In this document: positions 16,338-24,449 of the stretch, one piece after another
Layout: each line of letters starts with the position of its first letter
Position numbering within the stretch: the first letter of the stretch is position 1
From: a bacterium
GTDB lineage: Bacteria > Planctomycetota > Planctomycetia > Isosphaerales > Isosphaeraceae
Direction of reading: 5' to 3'
NCBI GenBank assembly: GCA_016125085.1
Contig: WGMM01000031.1
Coordinates: forward strand, 62,001 to 126,000
Length of the DNA: 64,000 nt
Notes under the pieces: model-generated
What the model was told of the DNA's origin: nothing
Database searches by the model: none
The model's input: only the letters and a program-made list of their open reading frames with translations
Translations under genes and position numbers: made by a program

Positions 16338-17021
16338 ATGACCAGCGATCGGATCATCATCGAACGCGTCGTTTCCAAAATGTTCGACCAGAACTCCTAT
16401 CTGGTCTGGAAACATGGCGAACCGCAGGGTGTGGCGATCGATCCCGGTTTCGAGGTGGAGACGCTCATTCGCCTGATCCGCTCGAACGGGCTGACGCTGG
16501 CGGAGATCTGGATCACGCACGGGCATGCGGACCACATCATGGGGCTCGAACGGCTTCATCGTGAATTCCCGGAAGCCCGGATCGTCATCGGAGCCGCGGA
16601 AGAAGAGATGCTGCGAGATCCTGAGAAAAACCTGTCGGCACCGATGGGATTTCCGGTCGTAGCGCCCGCCGCGGGCAAAATCGTCCGCGACGGAGATTCG
16701 TTCGAGGTCGCCGGCATGCAAGTGAAGACGTTCGAAATCGCCGGCCACAGCCCCGGTTCGATTGTTTTCGTCGTCACGAATCAGGACCCGGCTTCGGCGT
16801 TCGTCGGCGACGTGATTTTTCAGGGCTCCGTCGGCCGCGTCGACCTGCACGCCACCGAGGGGCAGAAAAACATGGAACAGCTCGTCAGCGGCATTCGCCA
16901 GAAGCTCTTTTCCTTGCCTCCGGAAACGATGCTGTTTCCAGGCCATGGGCCCGCGACGACCGTACTACGAGAAAGAAGCGAGAATCCTTACGTAGGCGAT
17001 GAGACCATCGCCGGTGACTGA
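16338..17021 (+). CDS. MBL-fold metallohydrolase (glyoxalase II-like)
   Basis: 227 residues from the ATG at 16338, preceded by GAAGAGGA. Metallo-beta-lactamase fold motifs: THGHADHIMG (HxHxDH, metal ligands), GHSPGSIVF (third-motif His), VGDVIFQGSVGR (bridging Asp) and FPGHGPATT (last His). This set and length match the small glyoxalase II-like hydrolases (YcbL type) found across bacteria, usually thioester hydrolases with Zn or Fe in the cytoplasm. The true substrate is not readable. It follows the FtsK-like gene by 126 bp and has its own ribosome-binding site, so a connection with that system is not implied. Confidence 0.88.
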   Translation: MTSDRIIIERVVSKMFDQNSYLVWKHGEPQGVAIDPGFEVETLIRLIRSNGLTLAEIWITHGHADHIMGLERLHREFPEARIVIGAAEEEMLRDPEKNLSAPMGFPVVAPAAGKIVRDGDSFEVAGMQVKTFEIAGHSPGSIVFVVTNQDPASAFVGDVIFQGSVGRVDLHATEGQKNMEQLVSGIRQKLFSLPPETMLFPGHGPATTVLRERSENPYVGDETIAGD

Positions 17022-17078
17022 CCCATGCACGATGAAGGCGATTCGACTGAGGAGGACGAGCGATCCGGCCTGCTGACC

Positions 17079-18173
17079 TCAAGGTTTTGGGGCGTTTCGT
17101 GACGGCTTCTCCTCGGCTCCGTCGGCGGGGAGTTCGGCGAAGCTCTCAAAGCATTTGATCATATCAGGCTTGAGAGCATCGTAGCCGGAAGTTTCGACCG
17201 TGAACTTGAGTTCGTAGTCGTAGCGGTCTCCCCGGAAACGCCATTCGTGGATCGTCATGGCGAATGGCCCACGTTTGACGTCGACGACCGTTTCCAGAGC
17301 TTCCCGGTCGTTCTTCGTACGAACCACGCGGCTGAATCTGACTTTGCAGGAGGGGTCTACGGCTTCGAGGTCGGCCGGCAGGGTTTCGGCAAGCCTGGCA
17401 TAGTCGGAACTGCCCTTTTTCGCCGCGAGGATGAGCATGTTGTCCGCCCAGATTCCCTTCGGCGGAGCATTGGCATACAGAATGGCGACTTCACGTGGGG
17501 CCAACAGGGCCGCCCAGCCCTGCGGCAGGTCGACGACGAATTGATATTCCGACTGGATCCAGCGATTCGTGGGGGCCCCTGTGATACGGTCGGCTCCGGA
17601 ATCAGGTGTCGAATAGACGGTAGCGGCAACCGCTTTTTCGAATGAGGGCCGCACTTTTTTCATCGTCGAGACTTCGACGTTGAGAATGAACGTATACATA
17701 TGCCGGCCGCGAATGATGAGAAAGCTCAGTTCACGCCAGGTTTCGCCGTCAGGCAGGCGGAATTCGCGGATCGTTTCCAGCCGTTCAGGCAATCCGTCTG
17801 GCACCGCGGGGTGGATTTCGTTGACGACGAGTTCACCTCTCGAATTGCCTCGTTGGGCATTCTTTTCGATCCGAGTGCGATACTCTTCGAGCTTTTCCGG
17901 CGCGATCGCGATTTCGCAGGCGAAAACGCCAGGCCGCTCTGGCATTTCCGGCTGGGGAATCTGGCAGACGAACACCATTTCGTCCTTCTCCCGGGTCAGT
18001 ATCGGCCATAACGCCGGGAGTGACGTCCGGATGCCGTAAAGCGGGCTTTCGAACGATGCCTGGCCAGTTTCCGGACGTGCTTGGGCCTCGGCCTGTCCGA
18101 AAGCGAAATGCGCCCATCCATACGGCAGGAAGATCAGCAGGCCCGCCGCGATCACGATCCGTCGAATCGTCAT
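17079..18173 (-). CDS. exported protein of unknown function
   Basis: 364 residues from the ATG at 18173, chosen because it has GGAG upstream and starts a good signal peptide (MTIRRIVIAAGLLIFLPYGW ending near FAFGQA). The longer upstream frame crosses the divergent promoter region. The mature part has two similar-looking halves: each contains a segment of the form GIRTSLPALWPIL / QFVVDLPQGWAALL followed by beta-strand-rich sequence, suggesting a duplicated domain that senses or binds in the periplasm. The C-terminus is Glu/Lys/Pro-rich. I do not recognise the family. Confidence 0.7.
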   Translation of the reverse strand: MTIRRIVIAAGLLIFLPYGWAHFAFGQAEAQARPETGQASFESPLYGIRTSLPALWPILTREKDEMVFVCQIPQPEMPERPGVFACEIAIAPEKLEEYRTRIEKNAQRGNSRGELVVNEIHPAVPDGLPERLETIREFRLPDGETWRELSFLIIRGRHMYTFILNVEVSTMKKVRPSFEKAVAATVYSTPDSGADRITGAPTNRWIQSEYQFVVDLPQGWAALLAPREVAILYANAPPKGIWADNMLILAAKKGSSDYARLAETLPADLEAVDPSCKVRFSRVVRTKNDREALETVVDVKRGPFAMTIHEWRFRGDRYDYELKFTVETSGYDALKPDMIKCFESFAELPADGAEEKPSRNAPKP

Positions 18174-18276
18174 TCGAAATGCTCCGCGTGGTCGGACATC
18201 CGCATACCGGGAAACTATCATAACCGAACTCGGTCGACATCGAGCTTTCCAAACATCGGATCTTCCTACGATCTTG

Positions 18277-18306
18277 TTGGCAGTAACCACAAAGGATCGA
18301 TATTCT
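18277..18306 (+). promoter_or_regulatory. sigma-70 promoter for the DUF502 gene
   Basis: TTGGCA at 18277-18282 and TATTCT at 18301-18306 with an 18-bp spacer; transcription would start near 18313, about 45 nt before the ATG at 18357. Confidence 0.5.
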
Positions 18307-18356
18307 GGGTGCAAGTTACGCAGGCCCGCCTTACGCCGCACATGGAGATCGTTACC

Positions 18357-19115
18357 ATGAATCCGATTCGTACCGTAAATTCCGATACGAGACACGATTT
18401 CGCCAACGAAGACGATTCGGCGCCGACGACCTTGGCTTTTATCAAACGCCGCATTATCACAGGCTTGCTCGCTACGTTACCGCTTTTCGTCACTCTCTGG
18501 ATCATTCAGTTCACTTATACGCTACTGATCACTTCGATTTTGAACCCGATTCTGCAGTCAATCATGCGGGTGTTCGGTGTGCCGCCAGCGCGAGACATGC
18601 CCCGATGGTGGGACATGATCGTCGCCCCCGGTCTTGTTTTGACTCTCCTGGGATTACTGCTGTTCATCATGGGTGGGTTCGCGCGCTCACGTATCTATTG
18701 GGCCATTGACTGGATCATTCGCCGCGTTCCGGTCGTCAAAACCATTTATGATTCCGTCTACAGCGTCATCCACAGCATCGACCAATCAGCCGGCGCGGAC
18801 CGCAAGTTCGAAAAAGTGGTACTGTTCGAATTTCCGAATTCACACGTGAAGAGCCTGGGATTCGTCACGAACACTTTGAATGACCCGACCGGTGACCGTC
18901 CGATTTACGCCGTGATGCTCCTGACCGGCGTGATGCCACCGACAGGGTTTACTTTGTTCGTGCCAGCGGACGAAGTCATCGAGCTGTCGTGGACGCCGAC
19001 TCAGGCGATTCAGGCGATCGTTTCCGGCGGGTTGAGCGTGCCGGGTGATTTGCCATTTCATCTGACGCAACCGCACGATCCGGAAAAGTCATCTCAGGCG
19101 GACGGCATACCCTGA
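18357..19115 (+). CDS. DUF502 family membrane protein
   Basis: 252 residues from the ATG at 18357, which has GGAG nine bases upstream. Two membrane helices (RRIITGLLATLPLFVTLWII... and VLTLLGLLLFIMGGFA), then the conserved DUF502 core: RRVPVVKTIYDSVYSVI, VVLFEFPNSHVKSLGFVT and TGFTLFVPADEVIELSWTP. Members are inner-membrane proteins found in many bacteria and plants (COV-like); biochemical function is unresolved. The last 22 bases overlap, convergently, the end of the acyltransferase gene. Confidence 0.88.
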   Translation: MNPIRTVNSDTRHDFANEDDSAPTTLAFIKRRIITGLLATLPLFVTLWIIQFTYTLLITSILNPILQSIMRVFGVPPARDMPRWWDMIVAPGLVLTLLGLLLFIMGGFARSRIYWAIDWIIRRVPVVKTIYDSVYSVIHSIDQSAGADRKFEKVVLFEFPNSHVKSLGFVTNTLNDPTGDRPIYAVMLLTGVMPPTGFTLFVPADEVIELSWTPTQAIQAIVSGGLSVPGDLPFHLTQPHDPEKSSQADGIP

Positions 19116-20206
19116 TTCGCGGGCTGTTCATCCAGCGAGCCCGGTTTGGCTTTCACAGTTTCCTTGCGAATCTCTGTGACGAATCCCGCGTCAGGCGTTT
19201 CGAGCCAGACGAACCCCTCGGCATCGATATGGCCTGTGCACCCGGTATCGATCCAGCGATCGTCGCCGGGCCGCAGCAATTCAAGTCTGCCGTTCGAGTC
19301 AGGGGGAAGTTCGTGCCCGGATTCGTCGGCGCATCGCAATGCCAGCCCGGGTACGACCTGCCCGACTGAGCCCGGTTTGTTGGCGACCTGGCGAATTTTG
19401 CGAGCAGGCTGCAGGAAGTCGGGCGCCGAAGCTGTCAGAAGGCCAAGTTCGGGATGACGCCAGTGACCGAGTTCGAAGTCGAGCGTTTGTGGCAGAAGAT
19501 CCGTGCCCGGGATCAATTCGGCGGCTTTGACCATCTGAACGATCACGGCTCGCCTCAATTCGACCGACTTGATCGTCGACGGCAGCGGCTGTCCGAACGC
19601 GATGCCGATCTTCCTGCGCAAGCCTTTCGGCCGTTTGCCGAAGAAGTGGCCGCCTGAGAAGCTGAAATACGACCCCCAGACCCCGGCCAGACCGATCGGC
19701 ACGACGACGACCCCCGGTTTGTCCTTGAGGATCATCTCGACTCCCCGGAGGAATGGCGTCATCATGCCGCTGCGGCAAAGCTGGGCTTCAGGGAACAGCC
19801 CGACGGTGCGACCTTCGTCGAGCGCCTTGCGCATCGATTCGAGAGCCACACGCTGGGCCTTCGGGCCTGTCGCCGGGATCGGGATGACGTTCATACGTCT
19901 CGCCAGCCAGCGCTGGCCTGGGTTATCGCAATAGTCCTTGTTCACGAGCACCGTGACCGGACGCGGACAGACCGAAGCGACGAGGAAACCGTCGATCCAC
20001 GATACGTGGTTCGCGACGATCATGAGCGGCCCGGATTTCGGCACGTTTTCCAGCCCACTGACACGGACCGAATAGCGTGGCCAGAGCATCAGCCGGAAAA
20101 GCGGCCGGATCGACGCGGGCAGAAACGCCACCCAAAGCCCGAAAGCCGCCAGGAAGGCAACGAAGAACCAGAGGATCCAGGTCAGCAGGGTCACGAGACT
20201 CACCAT
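19094..20206 (-). CDS. PlsC-like acyltransferase with an acyl-AMP-ligase-like C-terminal segment
   Basis: 370 residues. Starts with a membrane helix (LVTLLTWILWFFVAFLAAFG), then the 1-acyl-glycerol-phosphate acyltransferase domain: NHVSWIDG supplies the HX4D catalytic motif (near residue 67), FPEAQLCRSG is the motif III region. After residue 250 comes a segment reading GSVGQVVPGLALRC, LPPDSNGRLELLRPG and WIDTGCTGHIDAEGFVWL, which parallels the ANL-family signature around the acceptor-loop (GxVGxxxPG... TGDxGxxDxDGF). This is what would remain of an AMP-forming ligase in the acyltransferase-ligase (Aas-type) fusion. The adenylation P-loop itself is absent. Likely phospholipid acylation or remodelling at the inner membrane. 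An MFS gene follows upstream on the same strand, another Aas-type component. Confidence 0.8.
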   Translation of the reverse strand: MVSLVTLLTWILWFFVAFLAAFGLWVAFLPASIRPLFRLMLWPRYSVRVSGLENVPKSGPLMIVANHVSWIDGFLVASVCPRPVTVLVNKDYCDNPGQRWLARRMNVIPIPATGPKAQRVALESMRKALDEGRTVGLFPEAQLCRSGMMTPFLRGVEMILKDKPGVVVVPIGLAGVWGSYFSFSGGHFFGKRPKGLRRKIGIAFGQPLPSTIKSVELRRAVIVQMVKAAELIPGTDLLPQTLDFELGHWRHPELGLLTASAPDFLQPARKIRQVANKPGSVGQVVPGLALRCADESGHELPPDSNGRLELLRPGDDRWIDTGCTGHIDAEGFVWLETPDAGFVTEIRKETVKAKPGSLDEQPANQGMPSA

Positions 20207-20230
20207 CGAATGGATTCCGACATCGAGTGA

Positions 20231-21544
20231 TCAAACGGTCCAGGGCTCGCCCGTCCGGCTGCGCCGCGGATGTGCGACGAGCAGTGGCCAGGCCAGCAGC
20301 CCGGCAAGATTCACGACGGCAGCGATGGCGAAGGCGGGCCCGAAGCCCGCACTTGAGGCCAGCGTACTCATCAGGCCAGAGCCCAGAATGCCCAGGTTCT
20401 GGAACGCCATGATCAGGGCGAAGCTGGTCGCGGGAAAGTCAGGTTCCGCCTCATCCATGGCTAGGGAGCAGGCCAGCGCGTCGAGCCAGCCGACGGCGAT
20501 TCCGAAGAGGATACCGACCAGCATGGCCGTGCCGTGCCCGCGTACGGTCGAGAACAGAATCGTCGACGCTGACAGGCCGCAGAGACCGATCATCACGAGC
20601 GGCCGCTTGCCGTCCAGCATCGCCGCTCTCCCCTGAAAGAGTGCCCCCAGCGCCCTGCCGCAATTTCTTCCCAGGCTCTGGAAACCCAGCGCCCGTTCCG
20701 TAAAAGCCAGCGCCGGAACCGCGAACCAGAAGACCAGAACGGCTTCGACCCCAAAGCTCACGATGGCGTAGATCACGCTGAAGACAAGCAGGCCCCAGAG
20801 CGATCGATGGCGGAACATCCGGAAAACGCCGAGCCGAAGGCCTTCCGCGGAGCGCACATGCGCAGGCTCGGCGACAGTCAGCGTGTAGAGAATCGCCGGA
20901 ATCGGCAGCAGGCCGCACAGCCACAGCACGCCTTGCCCGGGGATCGCGGAGAGATTCCACACGATGCCGAAGAGAACGCCGAAGAATGCCGTCGAAAGAA
21001 ACCGGCTGGCTTGAAGAACGCCCTGCACACGGCCACGATCGGCGGCGGGTGTGACCTGCACCGCGAAGGCGTCGCACGAGACGTCGTAAAAGCAAAGGCC
21101 GCAGACGGCGATCGTCGCCAGGGCCGTGAAGGCTTCGACATGCTTCGCCGGTTCGACAAGCGTCAGGCAGAACAGCCCCAGGCTCTGCATCAGCAGGCCC
21201 AGGAGCATATACGGCCGGCGATGTCCATACCCGAGGAACGAAAACTTGTCGGCCCACAGCCCGAAGAGGAATTTCAAGGCAAGAGGCAGTGTCGCGATCG
21301 TCTGACACCAGCCGATCTGGGCCATCGTCAGCCGAATTGTCTGGCCATCTTCACCTACCGAAGGATGCAGCATGTAGCGGCCATTGAAGGTGAGGAAATA
21401 CGAAACGACGACCCCCTGCACGGCATAGAGCATCGCGAAAAGCACGATCAGGCGGCGGTCGAGCCGCTTTTGATCCGTCGTTTCGATTTCCGCGGGATGC
21501 GCCAGCCGGCTCGATCCCGGTTCGAGTTCGCCGGGGACAGTCAT
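20231..21544 (-). CDS. MFS transporter
   Basis: 437 residues from the ATG at 21544, which overlaps the stop of the upstream phosphoesterase gene (ATGA); a longer frame upstream is a shadow of that gene. Twelve hydrophobic segments, with the MFS loop 2-3 signature recognisable as GLWADKFSFLGYGHRRPYML and a charged transmembrane motif DVSCDAFAVQVTPAADRGRVQG. The pattern resembles the BT1/AmpG-like branch of the superfamily more than sugar porters. Substrate unknown. It lies between a metallophosphoesterase and a PlsC-like acyltransferase; transporter-acyltransferase neighbours recall lysophospholipid recycling (LplT-Aas), which is only suggestive. Confidence 0.82.
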   Translation of the reverse strand: MTVPGELEPGSSRLAHPAEIETTDQKRLDRRLIVLFAMLYAVQGVVVSYFLTFNGRYMLHPSVGEDGQTIRLTMAQIGWCQTIATLPLALKFLFGLWADKFSFLGYGHRRPYMLLGLLMQSLGLFCLTLVEPAKHVEAFTALATIAVCGLCFYDVSCDAFAVQVTPAADRGRVQGVLQASRFLSTAFFGVLFGIVWNLSAIPGQGVLWLCGLLPIPAILYTLTVAEPAHVRSAEGLRLGVFRMFRHRSLWGLLVFSVIYAIVSFGVEAVLVFWFAVPALAFTERALGFQSLGRNCGRALGALFQGRAAMLDGKRPLVMIGLCGLSASTILFSTVRGHGTAMLVGILFGIAVGWLDALACSLAMDEAEPDFPATSFALIMAFQNLGILGSGLMSTLASSAGFGPAFAIAAVVNLAGLLAWPLLVAHPRRSRTGEPWTV

Positions 21545-22281
21545 GCCGACCGCTCCACAGTCTCGCCTTCGAAGAGATCCTCGCCGTTGGGCCGGATCCT
21601 GCCCGTCGTAAGGCAAGTTCGGTACATCTGTTTCGCTTTGTCCGGCAGATTCAGAGCGTCGTTCAGGGCGATCGCCCGCTCGACGTCGTATTCGACACGC
21701 TTGAGCTGGACTTTGCCGTCTTCGATGATCGCGTAAGCCGCCCGGGGGTCGCCGTCCCTCGGCAGTCCGACACTGCCGGGGTTGAGGATTCGCAGGCCAT
21801 CCGTTTCGCGATGGAACTGAATATGCGAATGCCCGACGCAGAGCACGTCCACGTCCTGATTGCGAATTTGCCGGCTCCATTCCGTGAAATCGCCACGCAG
21901 GTATTCGTCCAGCGGGTCACGCGGCGTTCCGTGCACGAGCAGATATCGCACGCCATCGACGTCGACGCGGCGAGTCGCCGGCAATCGTGTCAGAAACTGT
22001 CTCTGCGACGCATCCAGAGCCGACCATTGTAACGGCCGCGTGACGCTCGTCAGATACCGGAACCCCCGTTCGCCATTGACGGCGACGAAATGCGCCGTGC
22101 CGTGGTCGTGATTGCCACGCACCGCTTCGCACTTGTTTCGCATCACCCAGTTGAGGCATCCGGCCGGGTCGGGGCCGTAATCGACAAGATCCCCGAGACA
22201 AAAGCAGATATCGAAAGGTTCACGAATCGCTTCCAGGGCGACGGAATTCGAATGAATGTCCGATATGACGAGAATTCGCAT
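21541..22281 (-). CDS. metallophosphoesterase (YfcE/MJ0936-like)
   Basis: 246 residues. Calcineurin-like motifs: VISDIHSNSVAL (Asp-x-His), CLGDLVDYGPDP (Gly-Asp), VRGNHDHGTA (Gly-Asn-His-Asp), VHGTPRDP and GHSHIQF (Gly-His-x-His). The IHSN, DLVDYGPDP and NPGSVGLPRDG blocks are those of the small phosphodiesterase family related to MJ0936 and YfcE. Dinuclear-metal phosphodiesterase in the cytoplasm; natural substrate unknown. Three bases after the asparagine synthetase stop, so it is probably cotranscribed with it and, via the 4-bp overlap, with the MFS gene. Confidence 0.85.
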   Translation of the reverse strand: MRILVISDIHSNSVALEAIREPFDICFCLGDLVDYGPDPAGCLNWVMRNKCEAVRGNHDHGTAHFVAVNGERGFRYLTSVTRPLQWSALDASQRQFLTRLPATRRVDVDGVRYLLVHGTPRDPLDEYLRGDFTEWSRQIRNQDVDVLCVGHSHIQFHRETDGLRILNPGSVGLPRDGDPRAAYAIIEDGKVQLKRVEYDVERAIALNDALNLPDKAKQMYRTCLTTGRIRPNGEDLFEGETVERSA

Positions 22282-22284
22282 CGA

Positions 22285-24225
22285 CTATCTTCCCGAACCC
22301 ACAGCCGGCAAAGGCGAACTGACGCCGGCTTCGAGCCAGCGATCATACCAGATCTGGAAAACGAGCAGAGTCCAGATCGGTTTGCGATGATCCCGAACGC
22401 CAAGCAGATGTTCATCGACAAGACGCTGGACTTCGCGATCGTCGAAAAGCCCCTGCCGCCGGATGCGATCCGAACCGAGCCAGTCGGTCATCCACGACCT
22501 CAATGGCCCGCGCAGCCAGGCGGCCACCGGAATGCCGAAGCCTTTCTTGGCACGCCGCGTCACGAACTCCGGCACCTTCCCGTGCATCGCCTGTTTCAGG
22601 AGCCATTTGCCGCATCGGCCACGGCGTTTGACGTCATAAGGAAGCCCGGCGACCCAATCGACAAGATCGGCATCCAGAAACGGGGCACGCACTTCCAGAG
22701 ATGTCGCCATACTTGCGCGATCGACCTTGAGCAGTATGTCTTCCGGCAGATAGGTCGACTGATATTGGTAAAGCAGACGGTCGTCGGTGGTAAGGAAATC
22801 GCCAGCCTCCTGGTCCAGCCTGCACTGAAGTTCCTCTTCCGGGTCGAAATCCGGGGCATCGATCAATAGCCCCCGGAGCCCCTGAGAATCGAACGAGCCG
22901 AGCCACCGCTGGTGAGCGATCGCAGGCGGGCAACCCGCACCCTTCATGAATTGCCTGGCTTTGAAATCGAGGCTGAAATTCGTATGGCGAACCGGCAGCC
23001 GGCGCACCGCACCCGCGACGCAAGCTCGCATCCAGCCCGGCAGACTCTCGTAGCGGTGTCGCCATGGCTCCGCGGTGAAAGTCGGATAACCGGCCATGAG
23101 TTCGTCGGCACCGTCGCCACCGAGTGCGACGGTCACCTGCTCGCGGGCGAACCGGCTCAGCAGGTGCGTCGGCAAAAGCGATGCATCGCCGAACGGCTCG
23201 TCGCACCAGTCGGCGACTTCGGAGATCATGCCGATCAGCGTGTCGACGCCGAAGATCCGTTCGTTGTGACGCGTGCCCAGAAACTTCGCGACCGCCCTCG
23301 ACTGCGACGATTCGTCGAACGACTTTTCGTCGAAACCGATCGAAAACGTCGCGACCCTGTCCGGGCCCTGCAATTCCACCAGAGCGGCTGCCACAGCCGA
23401 ACTGTCGACCCCGCCGGAAAGAAACACTCCGAGCGGAACGTCGGATCGCCGATGCCTGTCGACGGCATCCCGAAACCGGTTCCAGAATTTGACCGGCAAC
23501 GGATCGTTCGCCTGTCGTTCCTCGGGATCAAGGCCTTGAGGATGAAGCGAAAACCGCGGCCGCCAATATTCGCGAATCTCGATCTTTCCGTCTTCCCAAA
23601 CCAGCACGTGCCCAGGCCGAAGCTTGCGAATCCCGGCCCAGATCGACGATTCCCAGGGGAAATACTCATAGAAAAAATATCGGGCAAGGGAATCGCGGTC
23701 GATCGCCCTGGAATATCCAGGGTGCGAGAGAATGGCTTTGGGCTCGCTGGCGAAGAGAATCGAACCGTCGGCAGCCTGGTGCCAGTAGAGCGGCTTCTGC
23801 CCCATGCGATCGCGTGCCAGTACGAGCCGCTTCCTCGAACGGTCCCAGATCGCGAACGCGAACATTCCGTTCAGGAATCGAACGAAATCGGGCCCATGAT
23901 CTTCATAGAGATGCACCAGGCATTCGGTATCGGATTCGTTCCGAAACGCATGTCCGCGTGCGATCAAGTCTTTCCGGATTTTCGGCTCGTTGTAGGTCTC
24001 GCCGTTATAGACCACCCAGACGGAACCGTCCTCATTCGTCATCGGCTGGGCACCGCCGCCGACGTCGATGATCGAAAGCCGCCTGTGGCCAAGGGCCGTT
24101 TCGTCTTCGATCCAGTATCCGGCGGCATCTGGCCCCCGATGGGTGATGGCGCTGGTCATGGCCGCAAGAATGGCGGGATCCGCAGGACGACGATCCGTGT
24201 TCACGAATCCGGCGATTCCGCACAT
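22285..24225 (-). CDS. asnB: asparagine synthase (glutamine-hydrolysing)
   Basis: 646 residues counted from MCGIAGF at 24225; the initiator Met must be removed so that Cys2 is the N-terminal nucleophile of the glutaminase domain, which fixes this start although the open frame is longer. Residues 1-210: class II glutamine amidotransferase (HRGPDAAGYW, RLSIIDV, YNGETYNE). Residues 230 on: synthetase domain with PP-loop SGGVDSSA near 272-279 and ALGGDGADELMAGYPTF. It makes asparagine (or amidates another carboxylate) from aspartate, glutamine and ATP. The length and the EYFPWESSIWAGIRKLRPGH-type region are those of AsnB-like enzymes that also occur in exopolysaccharide clusters, so a modified substrate cannot be ruled out. 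Confidence 0.9.
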   Translation of the reverse strand: MCGIAGFVNTDRRPADPAILAAMTSAITHRGPDAAGYWIEDETALGHRRLSIIDVGGGAQPMTNEDGSVWVVYNGETYNEPKIRKDLIARGHAFRNESDTECLVHLYEDHGPDFVRFLNGMFAFAIWDRSRKRLVLARDRMGQKPLYWHQAADGSILFASEPKAILSHPGYSRAIDRDSLARYFFYEYFPWESSIWAGIRKLRPGHVLVWEDGKIEIREYWRPRFSLHPQGLDPEERQANDPLPVKFWNRFRDAVDRHRRSDVPLGVFLSGGVDSSAVAAALVELQGPDRVATFSIGFDEKSFDESSQSRAVAKFLGTRHNERIFGVDTLIGMISEVADWCDEPFGDASLLPTHLLSRFAREQVTVALGGDGADELMAGYPTFTAEPWRHRYESLPGWMRACVAGAVRRLPVRHTNFSLDFKARQFMKGAGCPPAIAHQRWLGSFDSQGLRGLLIDAPDFDPEEELQCRLDQEAGDFLTTDDRLLYQYQSTYLPEDILLKVDRASMATSLEVRAPFLDADLVDWVAGLPYDVKRRGRCGKWLLKQAMHGKVPEFVTRRAKKGFGIPVAAWLRGPLRSWMTDWLGSDRIRRQGLFDDREVQRLVDEHLLGVRDHRKPIWTLLVFQIWYDRWLEAGVSSPLPAVGSGR

Positions 24226-24373
24226 GTGTCGGCCGCTTTCCGAATCGGTCTGTGCCAGGAGTGACGCGTTTCGGCGACGATGCGTCTCGCGTCCGTGCAA
24301 GTATAGAAAGCCACGGCGTATTCGGAAAAGAGCCAGCGAACGTGCGATCCGCCAATCGTTCGAACGCTCCGGC

Positions 24374-24402
24374 TTGGATTCCGGCATCGAATCCAATACC
24401 AT
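24374..24402 (+). promoter_or_regulatory. possible promoter for the HtrA-like protease
   Basis: TTGGAT at 24374-24379 and TACCAT at 24397-24402 with a 17-bp spacer, about 40 bp before the start codon at 24450. Both hexamers are imperfect; the region also has to hold the asnB promoter in the opposite direction. Confidence 0.3.
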
Positions 24403-24449
24403 AAAAGAATCCAATCCCACCAAGGTTTCGCCGGAAACTGCCGCAAACC

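Noticed and set aside
22912..24264. 450-residue plus-strand frame over asnB
   Set aside because: Shadow of asparagine synthetase with amino-acid composition unlike a real protein.
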